A stretch of 64,000 bases of DNA from Dietzia aurantiaca (GCF_021033825.1 NZ_JAIFXZ010000007.1:21756-85755), one strand, 5' to 3'. Shown: positions 37,074 to 46,237, counted from the first letter of the stretch. Made by a program: numbers and translations. Notes: generated by a model not told the origin, from the letters alone.

Positions 37074-38141
37074 TCACGCCAGCGACACCACACACTTACC
37101 TGTCGTCCGCCCGGAGAGCATGTCCACCACCGCCTCTGGCGCGGCCTCCAGTCCCTCGTACCGCGCCAGGTCCAACTTCAGTTGGCCGGACTCCCACAGC
37201 TCCGCGAGGTTCTTTCGCACCTCGGGGAGTCGATCCGCGTACGTCCCCGCCCGGAAGCCCCTGAGGTTGAGGTCCTTACTTGTCGCCGCGAAGAGATTCT
37301 CCGGGGCCTGCGGTGGCCGGCCGTCATATCCGGCGATCGCGCCGCACAAAGCGACCCGGCCATACGGGCGCAGATGGTCGAGCGCGGCTCGCAGGTGGTC
37401 GCCGCCCACATTGTCGAAGTAGACGTCGATCCCGTCGGGTGCCAGCTCCGCCAGCGGTTCGTCCAGGCCGTCGCGCCAGTTGAACGCCCCGTCGAGGCCG
37501 AGCGAATCCGCGAGGTAAGCGACCTTGTCCGCACTCCCCGCGCTGCCGACCACCCGGCACCCGTGCGCCTTGGCGAGCTGCGCCGCCACACTGCCTACCG
37601 CGCCGGCGGCCGCGGAGATCCACACCACGTCGTCTGGCTTCAGAGACGCCACCTCGAACAATCCCGCCCACGCGGTCAGGCCTGTCATCCCGAGCAGACC
37701 CACATGCAGCTCCGGCGGGCCCAGCTCGCGGTCCAGCCTGGTCAACGCTCCGGCCACGCCAAGCGCCTGGTTGCCAGGGTCGACCAGCGCGTAGTCGCGG
37801 TAGCCGAGGTCGTGGTGGACCAGATCCCCCGGGGTGAAGCCCTCCACGTCGGATTCGACCACCTCGCCGATCACCATCCCCGCGAGCGCCTCCCCCGGCT
37901 TGAGGGCCGGCAGGTACCCGGGAGGCGAGACGGGATCGAGCCGCAGGCGGGTAGCCGCGTCCACCGAGAGCAGCAGGTTTCGGATGAGGACGTGCCCTGG
38001 GGCCATGACGGGCATCTCCGTGGGGACAACCTCGAGATCGCCCACCGCGAGCGCACCGTCGGGGTGCCGCACCAGGCGGACCTCGCGATTGACGCGTTCC
38101 GCGGTACCGATTGTCGTGCCGTGCGTTGCCGTGCTGGTCAT
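37074..38141 (-). CDS. NADP-dependent oxidoreductase, zinc-independent MDR family (LTB4DH/CurA-like)
   Basis: 355 residues from the inner ATG; upstream in-frame codons lie in the promoter. It belongs to the medium-chain dehydrogenase superfamily without zinc. The N-terminal substrate domain has VLIRNLLLSVDAATRLRL, close to the NxxxSVDPYMR pattern of leukotriene-B4 dehydrogenase/prostaglandin reductase proteins. The Rossmann part has SAAAGAVGSVAAQLAKAHG and VYFDNVGGDHL, as in CurA-type 2-alkenal reductases. These enzymes reduce activated C=C bonds with NADPH. It stands alone, with an inverted repeat upstream that may be an operator. Confidence 0.9.
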   Translation of the reverse strand: MTSTATHGTTIGTAERVNREVRLVRHPDGALAVGDLEVVPTEMPVMAPGHVLIRNLLLSVDAATRLRLDPVSPPGYLPALKPGEALAGMVIGEVVESDVEGFTPGDLVHHDLGYRDYALVDPGNQALGVAGALTRLDRELGPPELHVGLLGMTGLTAWAGLFEVASLKPDDVVWISAAAGAVGSVAAQLAKAHGCRVVGSAGSADKVAYLADSLGLDGAFNWRDGLDEPLAELAPDGIDVYFDNVGGDHLRAALDHLRPYGRVALCGAIAGYDGRPPQAPENLFAATSKDLNLRGFRAGTYADRLPEVRKNLAELWESGQLKLDLARYEGLEAAPEAVVDMLSGRTTGKCVVSLA

Positions 38142-38216
38142 CAAAGACCCGCCTTCCGTCGTGTGAGTCAGCCCTGGCCGGCCCACCCCGTGTGGGGCAG
38201 CTCACACAACCCTAAA

Positions 38217-38229
38217 TGAACCGAGTTCA
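38217..38229. promoter_or_regulatory. Inverted repeat TGAAC-N3-GTTCA upstream of the MDR oxidoreductase gene
   Basis: Perfect 5-bp arms with a 3-bp centre, about 75 bp upstream of the oxidoreductase start. A second inverted repeat, GTGTGAG (38161-38167) with CTCACAC (38201-38207), encloses a CCCC-GTGT-GGGG hairpin and sits between it and the gene. Either could bind a regulator; the regulator is not in the immediate neighbourhood. Confidence 0.45.
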
Positions 38230-38284
38230 ATTGAGGAGAGTTTTGGCGAGACTCGTCAGACACCTCCAGGCAGTGCTTACCCGC

Positions 38285-40048
38285 CTAGCCCCCGAACCAC
38301 GCCCGGCCGAGCTCGGCGTAGCGGCCGCCGGCCCGCAGGAGTTCCTCGTGCGTGCCGGCCTCCACGATCCGCCCGCGCTCCATCACCAGTACGCGGTCGG
38401 CCGTGACCGCCTGGCTCAGCCGATGCGCCACCACGAGCCCGGCGCGACCCTTCAACACTGCAGCGGCCGCGGTGTCGAGCCGCCGAGCCCCGGCGGAGCC
38501 GGCCTCGGCGGTGGCCTCGTCGAGGATCACCACGTCCGGGTCGGCCAGCTCCACGCGGGCCAGCGCGATCATCTGGGCCTGCATCGGATCGAGCGGATGG
38601 CCGCCCTCGCCGACCACCGTGTCGATCCCGTCGGGCAGGTCGTCCACCCAGTCGGCGCCGACGGTCCGCAGGGCGGCGCGCACGTCGTCGTCGCCGGCCT
38701 CGGGGCGGGGCGCCCGCACGTTCTCGGCCACGGTCGTGGCAAAGGTGTGCACCTCCTGCGAGACCATTGTGATGTGCTCGCGCAGCGCGACCGGGTCGAC
38801 ATCGGCGATCGGCACCCCGCCCAGGCTGACGGCGCCGCGGGACGGCACCACCGAGCCGGCGGCGACCAGCGCGAGCGTGCTCTTGCCGGCGCCGGTGGAG
38901 CCGACCACGGCCACCACCTCGCCGGGAGCGAGCGAGAAGTCGATGTCCACCAGCGCGGGGATGTCCCCGCCGTAGGAATGCGAGACTCCGGACAGTTGGA
39001 GCGGGCCGGGCTTCGGAACGGCGGTCCGCTCGGGCACCGGCATGGTGATCACCCCGACCATCCGCACCAGCGAGGCGCCGGCGGACTGGACCTGATCGGC
39101 CATCCCCACCAGCGCACCGATCGGGTTGAACAGCCGGTGGAACAGCAGCGCGGCGGTGGTCACGGCGCCGGCGGTGATCATCCCCGCATCCACGAGGAAG
39201 AACCCCACGACCAGTAGCAACGCCAGCACCGTCGCCTCGGCGCGGTTGTTCCGGCTGAAGGCCCGGGTGACGAAGTAGAACACCCGGATCGACAGGTCGC
39301 GGGCCAGACCCGAGGCGGCGGTGATCCGTTCGAGCTCGGAGTCCTGGGCGTCGTAGGCGTGCAGGGTCCGCGAGCCGGAGATCCCGCCGAGGAGACGGCT
39401 GGCCCGCGTGCCGAACGCGGCGCGCTCCTCCGCGTAGATCGGGCCGGACCGCGGCAGGTACCAGCGCAGCGTCGTCCAGTACATGGGCAGCGCCACCAGC
39501 CCCACCAGCCCGAGCCGCCAGTCCACGGCAACCAGCCCCACGCCGGAGACGACAACCGTGAACAGCGACTGCACCACCAGCGGGATCACCGTGGTGGCGG
39601 CCTGGCTGATCTCGCGGGCGTCCTCCGCCACGCGGGAGACCAGGTCGCCGGTCTCGGTCCGTTCCATCTGCGCCGCCCCGAGTCGCAGCGACCGGTCCAT
39701 CACCATCTCGCGCAGCCGCGCCACCGTCGGCTCGGTCAGCCGGGCGAGCCAGGTCTGCCCGGCCCACGTGCACAGCGCGCCCACGACACCGGCCACCGCG
39801 ATCGCCCCGGCGCCCACCAGCACCACGGCGCCGTCGCTGGCATCGGGAAGGACGTCGACCAGCCAGCCGATCACCCACGGCGCCACCAATCCGGCGACGG
39901 AGCCGACCAGCCCGGCCAGGCCCACGAGCAGCAGGAAACCGCGGCGTTCCCGCAGCAGCGGCCAGAGCAACGCCAGTGATTCGCGCGCGCTGGCCAGGGG
40001 CAGCGCCTCGGTTGCGGCCGGGGCCTCCTGTACAGATGTAGTGCTCAT
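38285..40048 (-). CDS. ABC exporter-type half-transporter B, degenerate signature
   Basis: 587 residues: a six-helix type IV membrane domain (~30-310) and a C-terminal ATPase domain. Walker A is intact (GSTGAGKST, 383-391) and Walker B is VVILDEA with the catalytic Glu, but the LSGGQ signature is replaced by HPLDPMQAQ (about 483-491). It overlaps the partner gene by 4 bp. The pair would form one working and one dead ATP site: this subunit's Walker motifs pair with the partner's intact LSGGQ. An iron box lies upstream of the operon, so the cargo may be a siderophore or haem-related compound. Confidence 0.9.
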   Translation of the reverse strand: MSTTSVQEAPAATEALPLASARESLALLWPLLRERRGFLLLVGLAGLVGSVAGLVAPWVIGWLVDVLPDASDGAVVLVGAGAIAVAGVVGALCTWAGQTWLARLTEPTVARLREMVMDRSLRLGAAQMERTETGDLVSRVAEDAREISQAATTVIPLVVQSLFTVVVSGVGLVAVDWRLGLVGLVALPMYWTTLRWYLPRSGPIYAEERAAFGTRASRLLGGISGSRTLHAYDAQDSELERITAASGLARDLSIRVFYFVTRAFSRNNRAEATVLALLLVVGFFLVDAGMITAGAVTTAALLFHRLFNPIGALVGMADQVQSAGASLVRMVGVITMPVPERTAVPKPGPLQLSGVSHSYGGDIPALVDIDFSLAPGEVVAVVGSTGAGKSTLALVAAGSVVPSRGAVSLGGVPIADVDPVALREHITMVSQEVHTFATTVAENVRAPRPEAGDDDVRAALRTVGADWVDDLPDGIDTVVGEGGHPLDPMQAQMIALARVELADPDVVILDEATAEAGSAGARRLDTAAAAVLKGRAGLVVAHRLSQAVTADRVLVMERGRIVEAGTHEELLRAGGRYAELGRAWFGG

Positions 40049-41790
40049 CGATCGACCGCCGTCCGGTAGGTGGCCGAGTCGGCGCGCAGCTCGGCGTGGG
40101 TGCCCGATCGCGGCTCACCGTGGGCGGGAAGGTGGACCACCCTGTCGGCTGTCGCGAGGAGAGGGGGCGACGACGACACGATCAACGTGGCCTGCCCCGA
40201 CCGGCGCGTCCGCATGTCCCGCACGGCCTGCGCGATCTCCCACTCGGTCACGGCATCCACGGCGCTGGTCGGCTCGTGCAGCACCAGCACGTCCGGGTCC
40301 GCGTGCAGGGCCCGGGCCAGCGCGATCCGCTGCCGCTGACCACCCGACAGATTGCGCCCACCCTCCTGCACGACGTGGTCCAGCCCGTCCGGCAGATGCT
40401 CCACGATCTCGGCGACCGCCGACGCGTGGACGACGTCGTCGTCGACCTCTACCCCGTCGTCGGCCCCGACCTTCCCGTGCCGCAGGGCGATGTTGGACCG
40501 GATCGTCCCCACGAACAGATCGACGCGGTGCGGGGCCACCACCAGGTGGCCTGCCAGTTCCGGCACCAGGGCGCTGCGGCGGTGCCCGCCGACCAGGACC
40601 GCGTCGGTGTGCTCGCCGTGGCCCGCGATCGCCAGGGTCACCGCGTCGGCGGCGGCCGGCTGCTCGGCCACCAAGGCCACCACCTCGCCGCGCGCCACCT
40701 CCAGGTCCAGCGCGCGGCCGTCGGGCAGGGGGAGGCCACGCAGCTCCAGGCGGGATCCCTCCGGGACCTCGGTACCCGACTCGTCCACCGGCGCCGAACC
40801 CTGCAGGTCCACCAGGCGCTGCGCGGCGCCGTGGGATCGCGCGAACACGCTGACCATCATGGTGATCATCCGCACCGGCTCCTCGAAGAACACCGCCACG
40901 CCCACCACCGAGACGAGCGTGCCGATCTCCATCTCACCCGCCACGACGCGGTACCCGGCGGCCACCAGGACCATCACCAGCACCGCGGCCATGCCGAGCG
41001 ACCCGATCCCCGCGACCCGCCCCGACCGCTCGGCGGTGACGATGCCGGCCTCTGCCGCGCCCTGCGAGGCCACGCGGTACTGCTCGGCCGCCCAGCGCTC
41101 GCCGCCGCCCGCCTTGAGGACGCGCAGTCCGGTCATGATGTCGGTCGCGCGGCTGCTCGCCTCGCCGATCGCGGCCTGCTGCGCGGTGCTGTGGCGCGAG
41201 ATCGCCCGGCTCGGCAGCGCGACCAGCACCAGACTCAGCGGCACGCCGACCAGCACGATCAGCCCCACGATCAGGTCGGTCCACAGCAGGTACACCGAGA
41301 TCCCCACGATGCTGATCACCGCCGACCCGCCCAGCGCGACCTGCCGGAAGATCAGCGCGGCCACGTCGGCGTCGGCCGAGCACACCGACAGCACCCCGCC
41401 CGAGCTCGCCCCCTCCATCGCGCGGCGCCGGGCCAGTGGGACGCGCGTGGCCTCGACGCGCAGGTCGTGGGCCTCCTCGTTCAGCGCCCGATTGCTCATC
41501 CGCGCGCCGAAGCGGTAGCTGAAGCTGAGCACCGTGAACAGCGCGACGAGCCCCACGACCGACCACAGCATCGCCTGCCGGTCGAGCGGGATGATCGCGG
41601 CGTCGACGATCCAGCCGATCGCAATAGGCACCAGCGCCTCGGACAGTTGCCACATCGTCATGAGGAGCAGGCCGGGCACCACGAGGCGCCAGCGCCGGGA
41701 GATCGCACGCCACAGGAGCCCGTTCGCCGTGGCGGGCGCGGGCGCGGTGTCGTGCGCCGTCGCCTCGCGCGTCACTGTGGGTACCGCCAT
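40045..41790 (-). CDS. ABC exporter-type half-transporter A, lost Walker A
   Basis: 581 residues, first gene of the pair. Six-helix membrane domain followed by an ATPase domain in which Walker A is destroyed: after VVALVA comes EQPAAADAVTLA instead of GxxGxGKS/T (~367-381). Walker B is LVLHEP, with His in place of Asp before the Glu. The signature is canonical, NLSGGQRQR (LSGGQ at ~481-485). This is the mirror image of its partner's defect, so only the composite site made of partner Walker A/B and this LSGGQ can hydrolyse ATP. The upstream DtxR/IdeR-type box predicts repression when iron is plentiful, comparable to the exporter-fold siderophore importer IrtAB. Confidence 0.9.
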   Translation of the reverse strand: MAVPTVTREATAHDTAPAPATANGLLWRAISRRWRLVVPGLLLMTMWQLSEALVPIAIGWIVDAAIIPLDRQAMLWSVVGLVALFTVLSFSYRFGARMSNRALNEEAHDLRVEATRVPLARRRAMEGASSGGVLSVCSADADVAALIFRQVALGGSAVISIVGISVYLLWTDLIVGLIVLVGVPLSLVLVALPSRAISRHSTAQQAAIGEASSRATDIMTGLRVLKAGGGERWAAEQYRVASQGAAEAGIVTAERSGRVAGIGSLGMAAVLVMVLVAAGYRVVAGEMEIGTLVSVVGVAVFFEEPVRMITMMVSVFARSHGAAQRLVDLQGSAPVDESGTEVPEGSRLELRGLPLPDGRALDLEVARGEVVALVAEQPAAADAVTLAIAGHGEHTDAVLVGGHRRSALVPELAGHLVVAPHRVDLFVGTIRSNIALRHGKVGADDGVEVDDDVVHASAVAEIVEHLPDGLDHVVQEGGRNLSGGQRQRIALARALHADPDVLVLHEPTSAVDAVTEWEIAQAVRDMRTRRSGQATLIVSSSPPLLATADRVVHLPAHGEPRSGTHAELRADSATYRTAVDR

Positions 41791-41842
41791 GTGTGTCAGC
41801 TCCCGCCGCCGGTGGTGTCGACGACCGGGCGTCGCCGCCCCA

Positions 41843-41861
41843 GTAGGTTAGTGTGACCTAA
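41843..41861 (-). promoter_or_regulatory. DtxR/IdeR-type iron box
   Basis: On the minus strand it reads TTAGGTCACACTAACCTAC, matching the 19-bp consensus TTAGGTTAGGCTAACCTAA at 15 positions, including both half-sites. It lies about 52 bp upstream of the first ABC half-transporter gene, where it would cover the promoter. Confidence 0.75.
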
Positions 41862-41963
41862 TCTCGCAGCGCCATACCGGGCTTGCCACAGCGCCAACTG
41901 TGGATGATCGGGAGCGGCGAATCGGCGAGGTCTCCCGGGCGGCCGGGACCGGCGCTCGGGCGC

Positions 41964-42509
41964 TCAGCGGGGCTGCCGACCGAGAAAGGCGATGAGTCGC
42001 TCACCGGTGGTGGCGCCGGCCGGGGCGGGGACCTCCGGACCGCAGACCCCGTCCATCCGCAGCGCGTCGCCGTTGGAGCGCGCGACCTCCAGATAGTGGG
42101 CGGCATCGGCGTCGTCCAGCGCTTCGTGCTCGGTCGCGCCGGCGGCACGGGCGATGTCCCAGCGGTGCACGAGGAGGTCCGTGCCGTAGAAGCGGTCGAT
42201 CACCTCGGCGACGGTGGTCGGCCCGAAGTAGCCCTCGAACTCGGTCTCGCCCCGCCCGTCTCGCAGGACCTCCTGGGTGAGCGTGCGCACGGACTCCCAG
42301 TCCGCGCGCAGGTCACCGGTCGCGGGATCGAGCTCGACGTGGCGGCCCAGGAAGTCGCGGTTCGTGTCCACGACGTGCTGCAGCACGTCCCGGACGTCCC
42401 AGCCCTCGCACGGCGTGGCCGCCGTCCACGCGCCGTCAGGGACGTCGTCGAGCATCTCGGAGAACTGGCGGGACAGGCGCTCATAACGCTCGCTGATCGT
42501 GTCGTTCAT
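41964..42509 (-). CDS. DinB/mycothiol-dependent isomerase-fold protein (TIGR03086-like)
   Basis: 181 residues from ATG with GAGGAC just upstream. The pattern WTAATPCEGWDVRDVLQHVVDTNRDFLG is the N-terminal signature of the TIGR03086/MDMPI family, with metal-ligand His in DVLQHVVD and a second metal-ligand candidate in DLLVHRWDIA. These four-helix DinB-fold proteins often act with mycothiol in actinobacteria; the reaction here is unknown. It overlaps the upstream AraC-type regulator gene by 4 bp, so the two form an operon. Confidence 0.85.
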   Translation of the reverse strand: MNDTISERYERLSRQFSEMLDDVPDGAWTAATPCEGWDVRDVLQHVVDTNRDFLGRHVELDPATGDLRADWESVRTLTQEVLRDGRGETEFEGYFGPTTVAEVIDRFYGTDLLVHRWDIARAAGATEHEALDDADAAHYLEVARSNGDALRMDGVCGPEVPAPAGATTGERLIAFLGRQPR

Positions 42510-43315
42510 GTCCTCATCGAAGCACCGAACCGCCGCCCGCTCTTGTACGGATCGGACATATCCGGAAACGTCGAGAAGTACTCGGACAACATTGCGGCCG
42601 GAGCCTTCCCGGTGATCCGCCGACACTCGCGGCCGAGATGCGCCTGGTCGACGTAGCCCGAGTCCGCCGCCAACCCCGCGAGCGTCGGTCGTTGCTCGGT
42701 GGCCGCCAGCGCGAGGAACCGCTGCAGCCTGAGCAGGCGCGCCAGGGTGGACGGCGCGTAGCCGAACAGGCGCAGGCATCGCCGGTGCAGGGTCCGCGGG
42801 TGCGTGGACAGGGCCGCCGCCAGCTCGGTGACGTCGTCGTGGGGCGCGGCAGCCAGTCGGGCGAGAATCGCCTCGGCGAACGGATCGGGATGCTCCGCGG
42901 CGTATCGGTCGGACACGAGGCCGCACAGTATGTCTCGTCTCGAGTCGAGGCTGCCCGCGGCGGCGATCTGCCCGGACCAGCCCGCCGCCGTCTCCTCGCC
43001 GAGGATCTCCGCGGCCTCCACTCGCGCCTCGCGGTACTGCGACAGATCGAGGCCGAACAGGGCGGCCGGAACGCCTGGGCGAAAGCGGATGCCGACCGCG
43101 GTGGTACCCGGCGGCAGTTCGAACGACCACGCCGTGGTCTCTGGACCGCAGAACAGCAGGCGCCCCGACGAGAGCCACAGCAGGTCGCAGCACGCGTCGG
43201 GGACCAGCAGATGCCGCCCCCTGGGCACGGCCGTCCACGCGCACAGCAGCAGGTGCAGGCACTCGTCGGGGGGTTCGACCGGGACGTACCAGCCGGTGCG
43301 CAGCATGAGAGCCAT
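42506..43315 (-). CDS. AraC-family transcriptional regulator
   Basis: 269 residues from the first ATG (an ATG 9 bp later is also possible). The N-terminal half (~1-140) is a ligand-sensing domain with a cupin-like VPDACCDLLWLSSGRLLFCGPE stretch (here split as VPDACCDLLWL and RLLFCGPET). The C-terminal half has two helix-turn-helix units: DVTELAAALSTHPRTLHRRC and PTLAGLAADSGYVDQAHLGR, the AraC signature. It is co-translated with the DinB-fold protein, its probable target. Confidence 0.88.
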   Translation of the reverse strand: MALMLRTGWYVPVEPPDECLHLLLCAWTAVPRGRHLLVPDACCDLLWLSSGRLLFCGPETTAWSFELPPGTTAVGIRFRPGVPAALFGLDLSQYREARVEAAEILGEETAAGWSGQIAAAGSLDSRRDILCGLVSDRYAAEHPDPFAEAILARLAAAPHDDVTELAAALSTHPRTLHRRCLRLFGYAPSTLARLLRLQRFLALAATEQRPTLAGLAADSGYVDQAHLGRECRRITGKAPAAMLSEYFSTFPDMSDPYKSGRRFGASMRT

Positions 43316-43367
43316 CGTAGGCGGGCGCGGCCGGGGGGCCCGGGGGTTACGGCGCCTGGGTTCCGGG

Positions 43368-44126
43368 CTACGGCGCCGTGGTCCCCACCGAATACGCCGC
43401 GGCCGCGTCCCGCACCTGCATGACGTACTCCTGCGAGGCGTTGTAGGCCAGGATCGCCCGCTGCCAGTTCTCGGCCACCGAGAGGTCGCCCCCGTTCTCG
43501 CACAACAGACGGGCGGCGGCGATCGCGGCGTCGTCGATCTGGTTGGGGTCGGCCCGCCCGTCGCCGTTGGCGTCGCGCCCGTACTTGCGCCACGACTCGG
43601 GGATGAACTGCATCGGGCCCACGGCACGGTCGTGTTCGGTGTCGCCGTCCCACTCACCGCCGTCGGTGTCGGGGATCTCGGCGAATCCCGGGGAGCCGTC
43701 GAGCTTGATGCCGATGATCGGCGGGAGCGCGTAGCCGTCGTCGTTCAGGGACGCCCCCCGGTACCGACCGTGACGAGTCTCCACATGCCCGATCCCCGCC
43801 AGCGTCGTCCAGGCGAGATTGCACTCGGGCCGGGTCTGGCGCATCGTCTCGGCGGCGTTGCCGTAGGCGGCGAGCGCGGCGAGCGGGATGTTCATCTGCA
43901 TGTTGATGCCCTCGGCCCACGGCCGCAGCTGGTCGGACGTGCGGCCGGGCGCGTGGATGTCCACGGCCGGCACGGGGGCGCCGGCGCCGGGCGGGATCCC
44001 AGGCGGGATGGGCGTGGGCGCCTCGCGGGTGGGGCCGTAGGAGCACGACGACGACAACACCGCCAGCACCAACAGTCCCGCAGTCGCTGTGGTGGCGCGG
44101 TGAGCGCGAGTGAATCGAGTGGACAT
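43368..44126 (-). CDS. lpqU: Lytic transglycosylase lipoprotein, LpqU-like
   Basis: 252 residues. The signal peptide ends at LSSSC (Cys28), a loose lipobox, followed by a Pro-rich linker. The SLT/MltB-like fold carries the catalytic-type segment LAGIGHVETRHGRY (Glu is the acid), then AVGPMQFIPESWRKYG and LAYNASQEYV. It would cleave peptidoglycan glycan strands at the outer face of the membrane. In mycobacteria lpqU (Rv1022) lies between mazG and eno; the order mfd, mazG, lpqU, eno is kept here, but with insertions on both sides. Confidence 0.88.
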   Translation of the reverse strand: MSTRFTRAHRATTATAGLLVLAVLSSSCSYGPTREAPTPIPPGIPPGAGAPVPAVDIHAPGRTSDQLRPWAEGINMQMNIPLAALAAYGNAAETMRQTRPECNLAWTTLAGIGHVETRHGRYRGASLNDDGYALPPIIGIKLDGSPGFAEIPDTDGGEWDGDTEHDRAVGPMQFIPESWRKYGRDANGDGRADPNQIDDAAIAAARLLCENGGDLSVAENWQRAILAYNASQEYVMQVRDAAAAYSVGTTAP

Positions 44127-44208
44127 CGCCGATCAGTCTGCCCGAGCCCGGTCCGGCAGTGCCTCGGGGACTACCCGGATTCCCGGCGGGCCGGGCGTGA
44201 TGTCGGAC

Positions 44209-44805
44209 TCAACTCTTCCGCGCCCCGAACCCGCCGGCCAGCGCACTGAACTCGTCGAGCAGCGCCTCCCGGCTGATCGGCGGCTGGTCAAGCACCCAGC
44301 GCACGGCCACGTTCTCCACGGCCATGACGATCACCCACGCGCGGGCAGCCGGGTCGACCGAGGTCGCGCCCGCGGCGGCGAGGTACACCGCCAACAGTTC
44401 GCGGACCCGGTGCTCGAGCGCGTGCTGCGCGGCCCGGTGACGCACGGCCGGCAGCTCTTCCCACACGATTCGCAGCAGTCCGGCATCGGCCTCGATCGCC
44501 GTGAGCAGTGCGTCGGCGATCGCCCGGACGGTCCCCGGGTCCCGCAAGTCGACGGGACCGGAAGCCGCGAGAGAAGCCGCGACCCGGTCGGAGATCTCCG
44601 CCGACCAGCGGTCCATCACCTCGGTGACCAGCGCCGACTTGTCCGGGAAGTACTGGTATAGCGAGCCCGGACTGACCGCGGCCTCGTCCGCGACACGGTT
44701 GGTGGTGAACGACTCGTAGCCGTCGCGCACGAGCACGACGCGAGCCGCCTCCACGATCCGCTCGACCATTGCGCGGGATCTCGCCTGCTGGGGAACCCTT
44801 CTCAT
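44209..44805 (-). CDS. TetR-family regulator
   Basis: 198 residues from the ATG at 44805; an upstream in-frame extension would cover the operator. The helix-turn-helix is at 16-60: RIVEAARVVLVRDGYESFTT, then NRVADEAAVSPGSLYQYFPDK. The C-terminal ligand domain is helical. It is divergent from the MpaB-type oxygenase gene, and a perfect palindrome between them is the likely shared operator, so it probably represses both genes. Confidence 0.9.
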   Translation of the reverse strand: MRRVPQQARSRAMVERIVEAARVVLVRDGYESFTTNRVADEAAVSPGSLYQYFPDKSALVTEVMDRWSAEISDRVAASLAASGPVDLRDPGTVRAIADALLTAIEADAGLLRIVWEELPAVRHRAAQHALEHRVRELLAVYLAAAGATSVDPAARAWVIVMAVENVAVRWVLDQPPISREALLDEFSALAGGFGARKS

Positions 44806-44820
44806 AGACGCGAATTGTAT

Positions 44821-44836
44821 GCGAGTAAATACTCGC
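44821..44836. promoter_or_regulatory. Palindromic TetR operator
   Basis: GCGAGTA-AA-TACTCGC is a perfect 7-bp inverted repeat with a 2-bp centre. It lies between the divergent TetR gene (start 44805) and the oxygenase gene (start 44852), 15 bp from each. An outer pair, GACGCG (44807) and CGCGTC (44834), adds symmetry. Confidence 0.75.
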
Positions 44837-44851
44837 GTCATAGTTACCTCC

Positions 44852-46063
44852 ATGACCACCACCATGTTTCCGGGCCGTCACCGCGCCGCAGAGAAGCGGT
44901 CTGAGCGAATGGGGCGCACGCTGAAGCGTGTGGCCAAGGTCGAGGACCTCGACGAGGAGTTGATGGACCGACTCGGCCGTGGCTTCACCGAGAAGGACCA
45001 GCTCGGCAGTGGCCTCGCCAAGGCCATGCGCAAGCGCAAGGGTGAGCCGGGTTCGGTGACCCACCGGCAGCTCAGTGAGGCCCTCGAGATCGGGTCCGCG
45101 GGTCTGCGTGAGCGCGACGGCGTGGCGCCGGTCCTCATCGAGTACCTCGAGACGCTCGAGGCCACCCCGGACTGGGTCGACTGGGACCGGATCGCTCGCG
45201 GCCAGAAGGCCTACCTGCGGTTCGGACAGAATGCGGCCGACGTACTGTTGCAGCTGTCGCTCATCGGCGGCTACCGCTTCGGCGGCCCGTCCGACCTGCT
45301 GGTGGCCACCGGCGGCCTGACCGGCGGGACCACGCTGCGCCGCCTCGCCGAGACGCAGCACTGGGCCATGAAGCTCTCGCTGCCCGGTGGTCTGGACCCC
45401 CACGGTGAGGCCTGGCGGCTCACGGGCCACGTCCGGGCCATGCACGCGGTGGTCAATGACTCCATGGAGCCGCGGTGGGACGTCGATCAGTGGGGCCTGC
45501 CCATCAACCAGACGGACCTTGCCTCGACCCTCGGACTCTTCGACGCCGTGGTGCTCCTCGGCGTGCGCGTGCTCGGCGTGCCGGTCAGCAGGCAGGAGTC
45601 AGCCGACATCATGCACGTGTGGCGCTATGTCGGCTGGCTGCTCGGCGTGGACGACGACATGCTGGTCGAGCGCGAGCGCGAGCGGCACCGCATCAACTAC
45701 CACATCCTTCAGGCCCAGGCCGACCTCAGCGAGGCCGGCCCGCAGCTCACGCAGGCGCTGGTGCAGGCACATCGCGACCGCCACCGGGCGGGACCGCTCC
45801 CCCGCGTCCAGGCGTGGTTCGCCTACGAGCGGTTGCTCAGCATGCTCACTGTCTTCCTCGGGCGCGAGTCGATGCGCGAGTTCGGCTTGCCCGTCCGTCC
45901 GCCGTGGGCCCATTTCTACATCGCCGGGCTCAACACGCTGCGCTACCGCACGCCGTTCGGTCGCGCCCGCCTCGAGGACTGGGGCCGGAAGGTCTACGCC
46001 CGCCAGGAGCGTGAGACGTTCGGCAAGGCTAAGGCGGACATCGGACGCCCGAAGACCGACTGA
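44852..46063 (+). CDS. Oxygenase MpaB-family protein (DUF2236, latex-clearing-protein-like)
   Basis: 403 residues from ATG; an earlier in-frame GTG-type start would run through the operator. The DUF2236 pattern is visible: QKAYLRFGQNAADVLLQLSL, then LAETQHWAMKLSLPGG, and RLTGHVRAMHAVVND, whose His is a heme-ligand candidate by comparison with Lcp rubber oxygenase. MpaB-type proteins bind heme b and cleave or oxidise hydrophobic substrates. No signal peptide is visible, so it acts inside the cell. The divergent TetR gene is its likely repressor. Confidence 0.85.
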   Translation: MTTTMFPGRHRAAEKRSERMGRTLKRVAKVEDLDEELMDRLGRGFTEKDQLGSGLAKAMRKRKGEPGSVTHRQLSEALEIGSAGLRERDGVAPVLIEYLETLEATPDWVDWDRIARGQKAYLRFGQNAADVLLQLSLIGGYRFGGPSDLLVATGGLTGGTTLRRLAETQHWAMKLSLPGGLDPHGEAWRLTGHVRAMHAVVNDSMEPRWDVDQWGLPINQTDLASTLGLFDAVVLLGVRVLGVPVSRQESADIMHVWRYVGWLLGVDDDMLVERERERHRINYHILQAQADLSEAGPQLTQALVQAHRDRHRAGPLPRVQAWFAYERLLSMLTVFLGRESMREFGLPVRPPWAHFYIAGLNTLRYRTPFGRARLEDWGRKVYARQERETFGKAKADIGRPKTD

Positions 46064-46175
46064 AGTTCGGGGCGGCGAACGCCACGCCCGGCGCTCCGGC
46101 GACGGGTGCCGTGCGCGTGGAGGGCGGATGCGGGCAGAGGCCTCCGGGCCACAGTTTAAACAATGAGTCGATTTC

Positions 46176-46203
46176 GCCACATTCACAACTATGTGGCTTT
46201 TTC
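46176..46203 (+). terminator. Intrinsic terminator hairpin
   Basis: GCCACAT (46176-46182), an 8-base loop, ATGTGGC (46191-46197), then TTTTT. It lies about 110 bp after the oxygenase stop and 35 bp before the SatD-like start. It can end transcription of the oxygenase gene; being so close to the next gene, it could also serve as an operator or attenuator there. Confidence 0.7.
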
Positions 46204-46237
46204 ACCTCATGTCGGCGATGTGTGGCACGATCACCGC

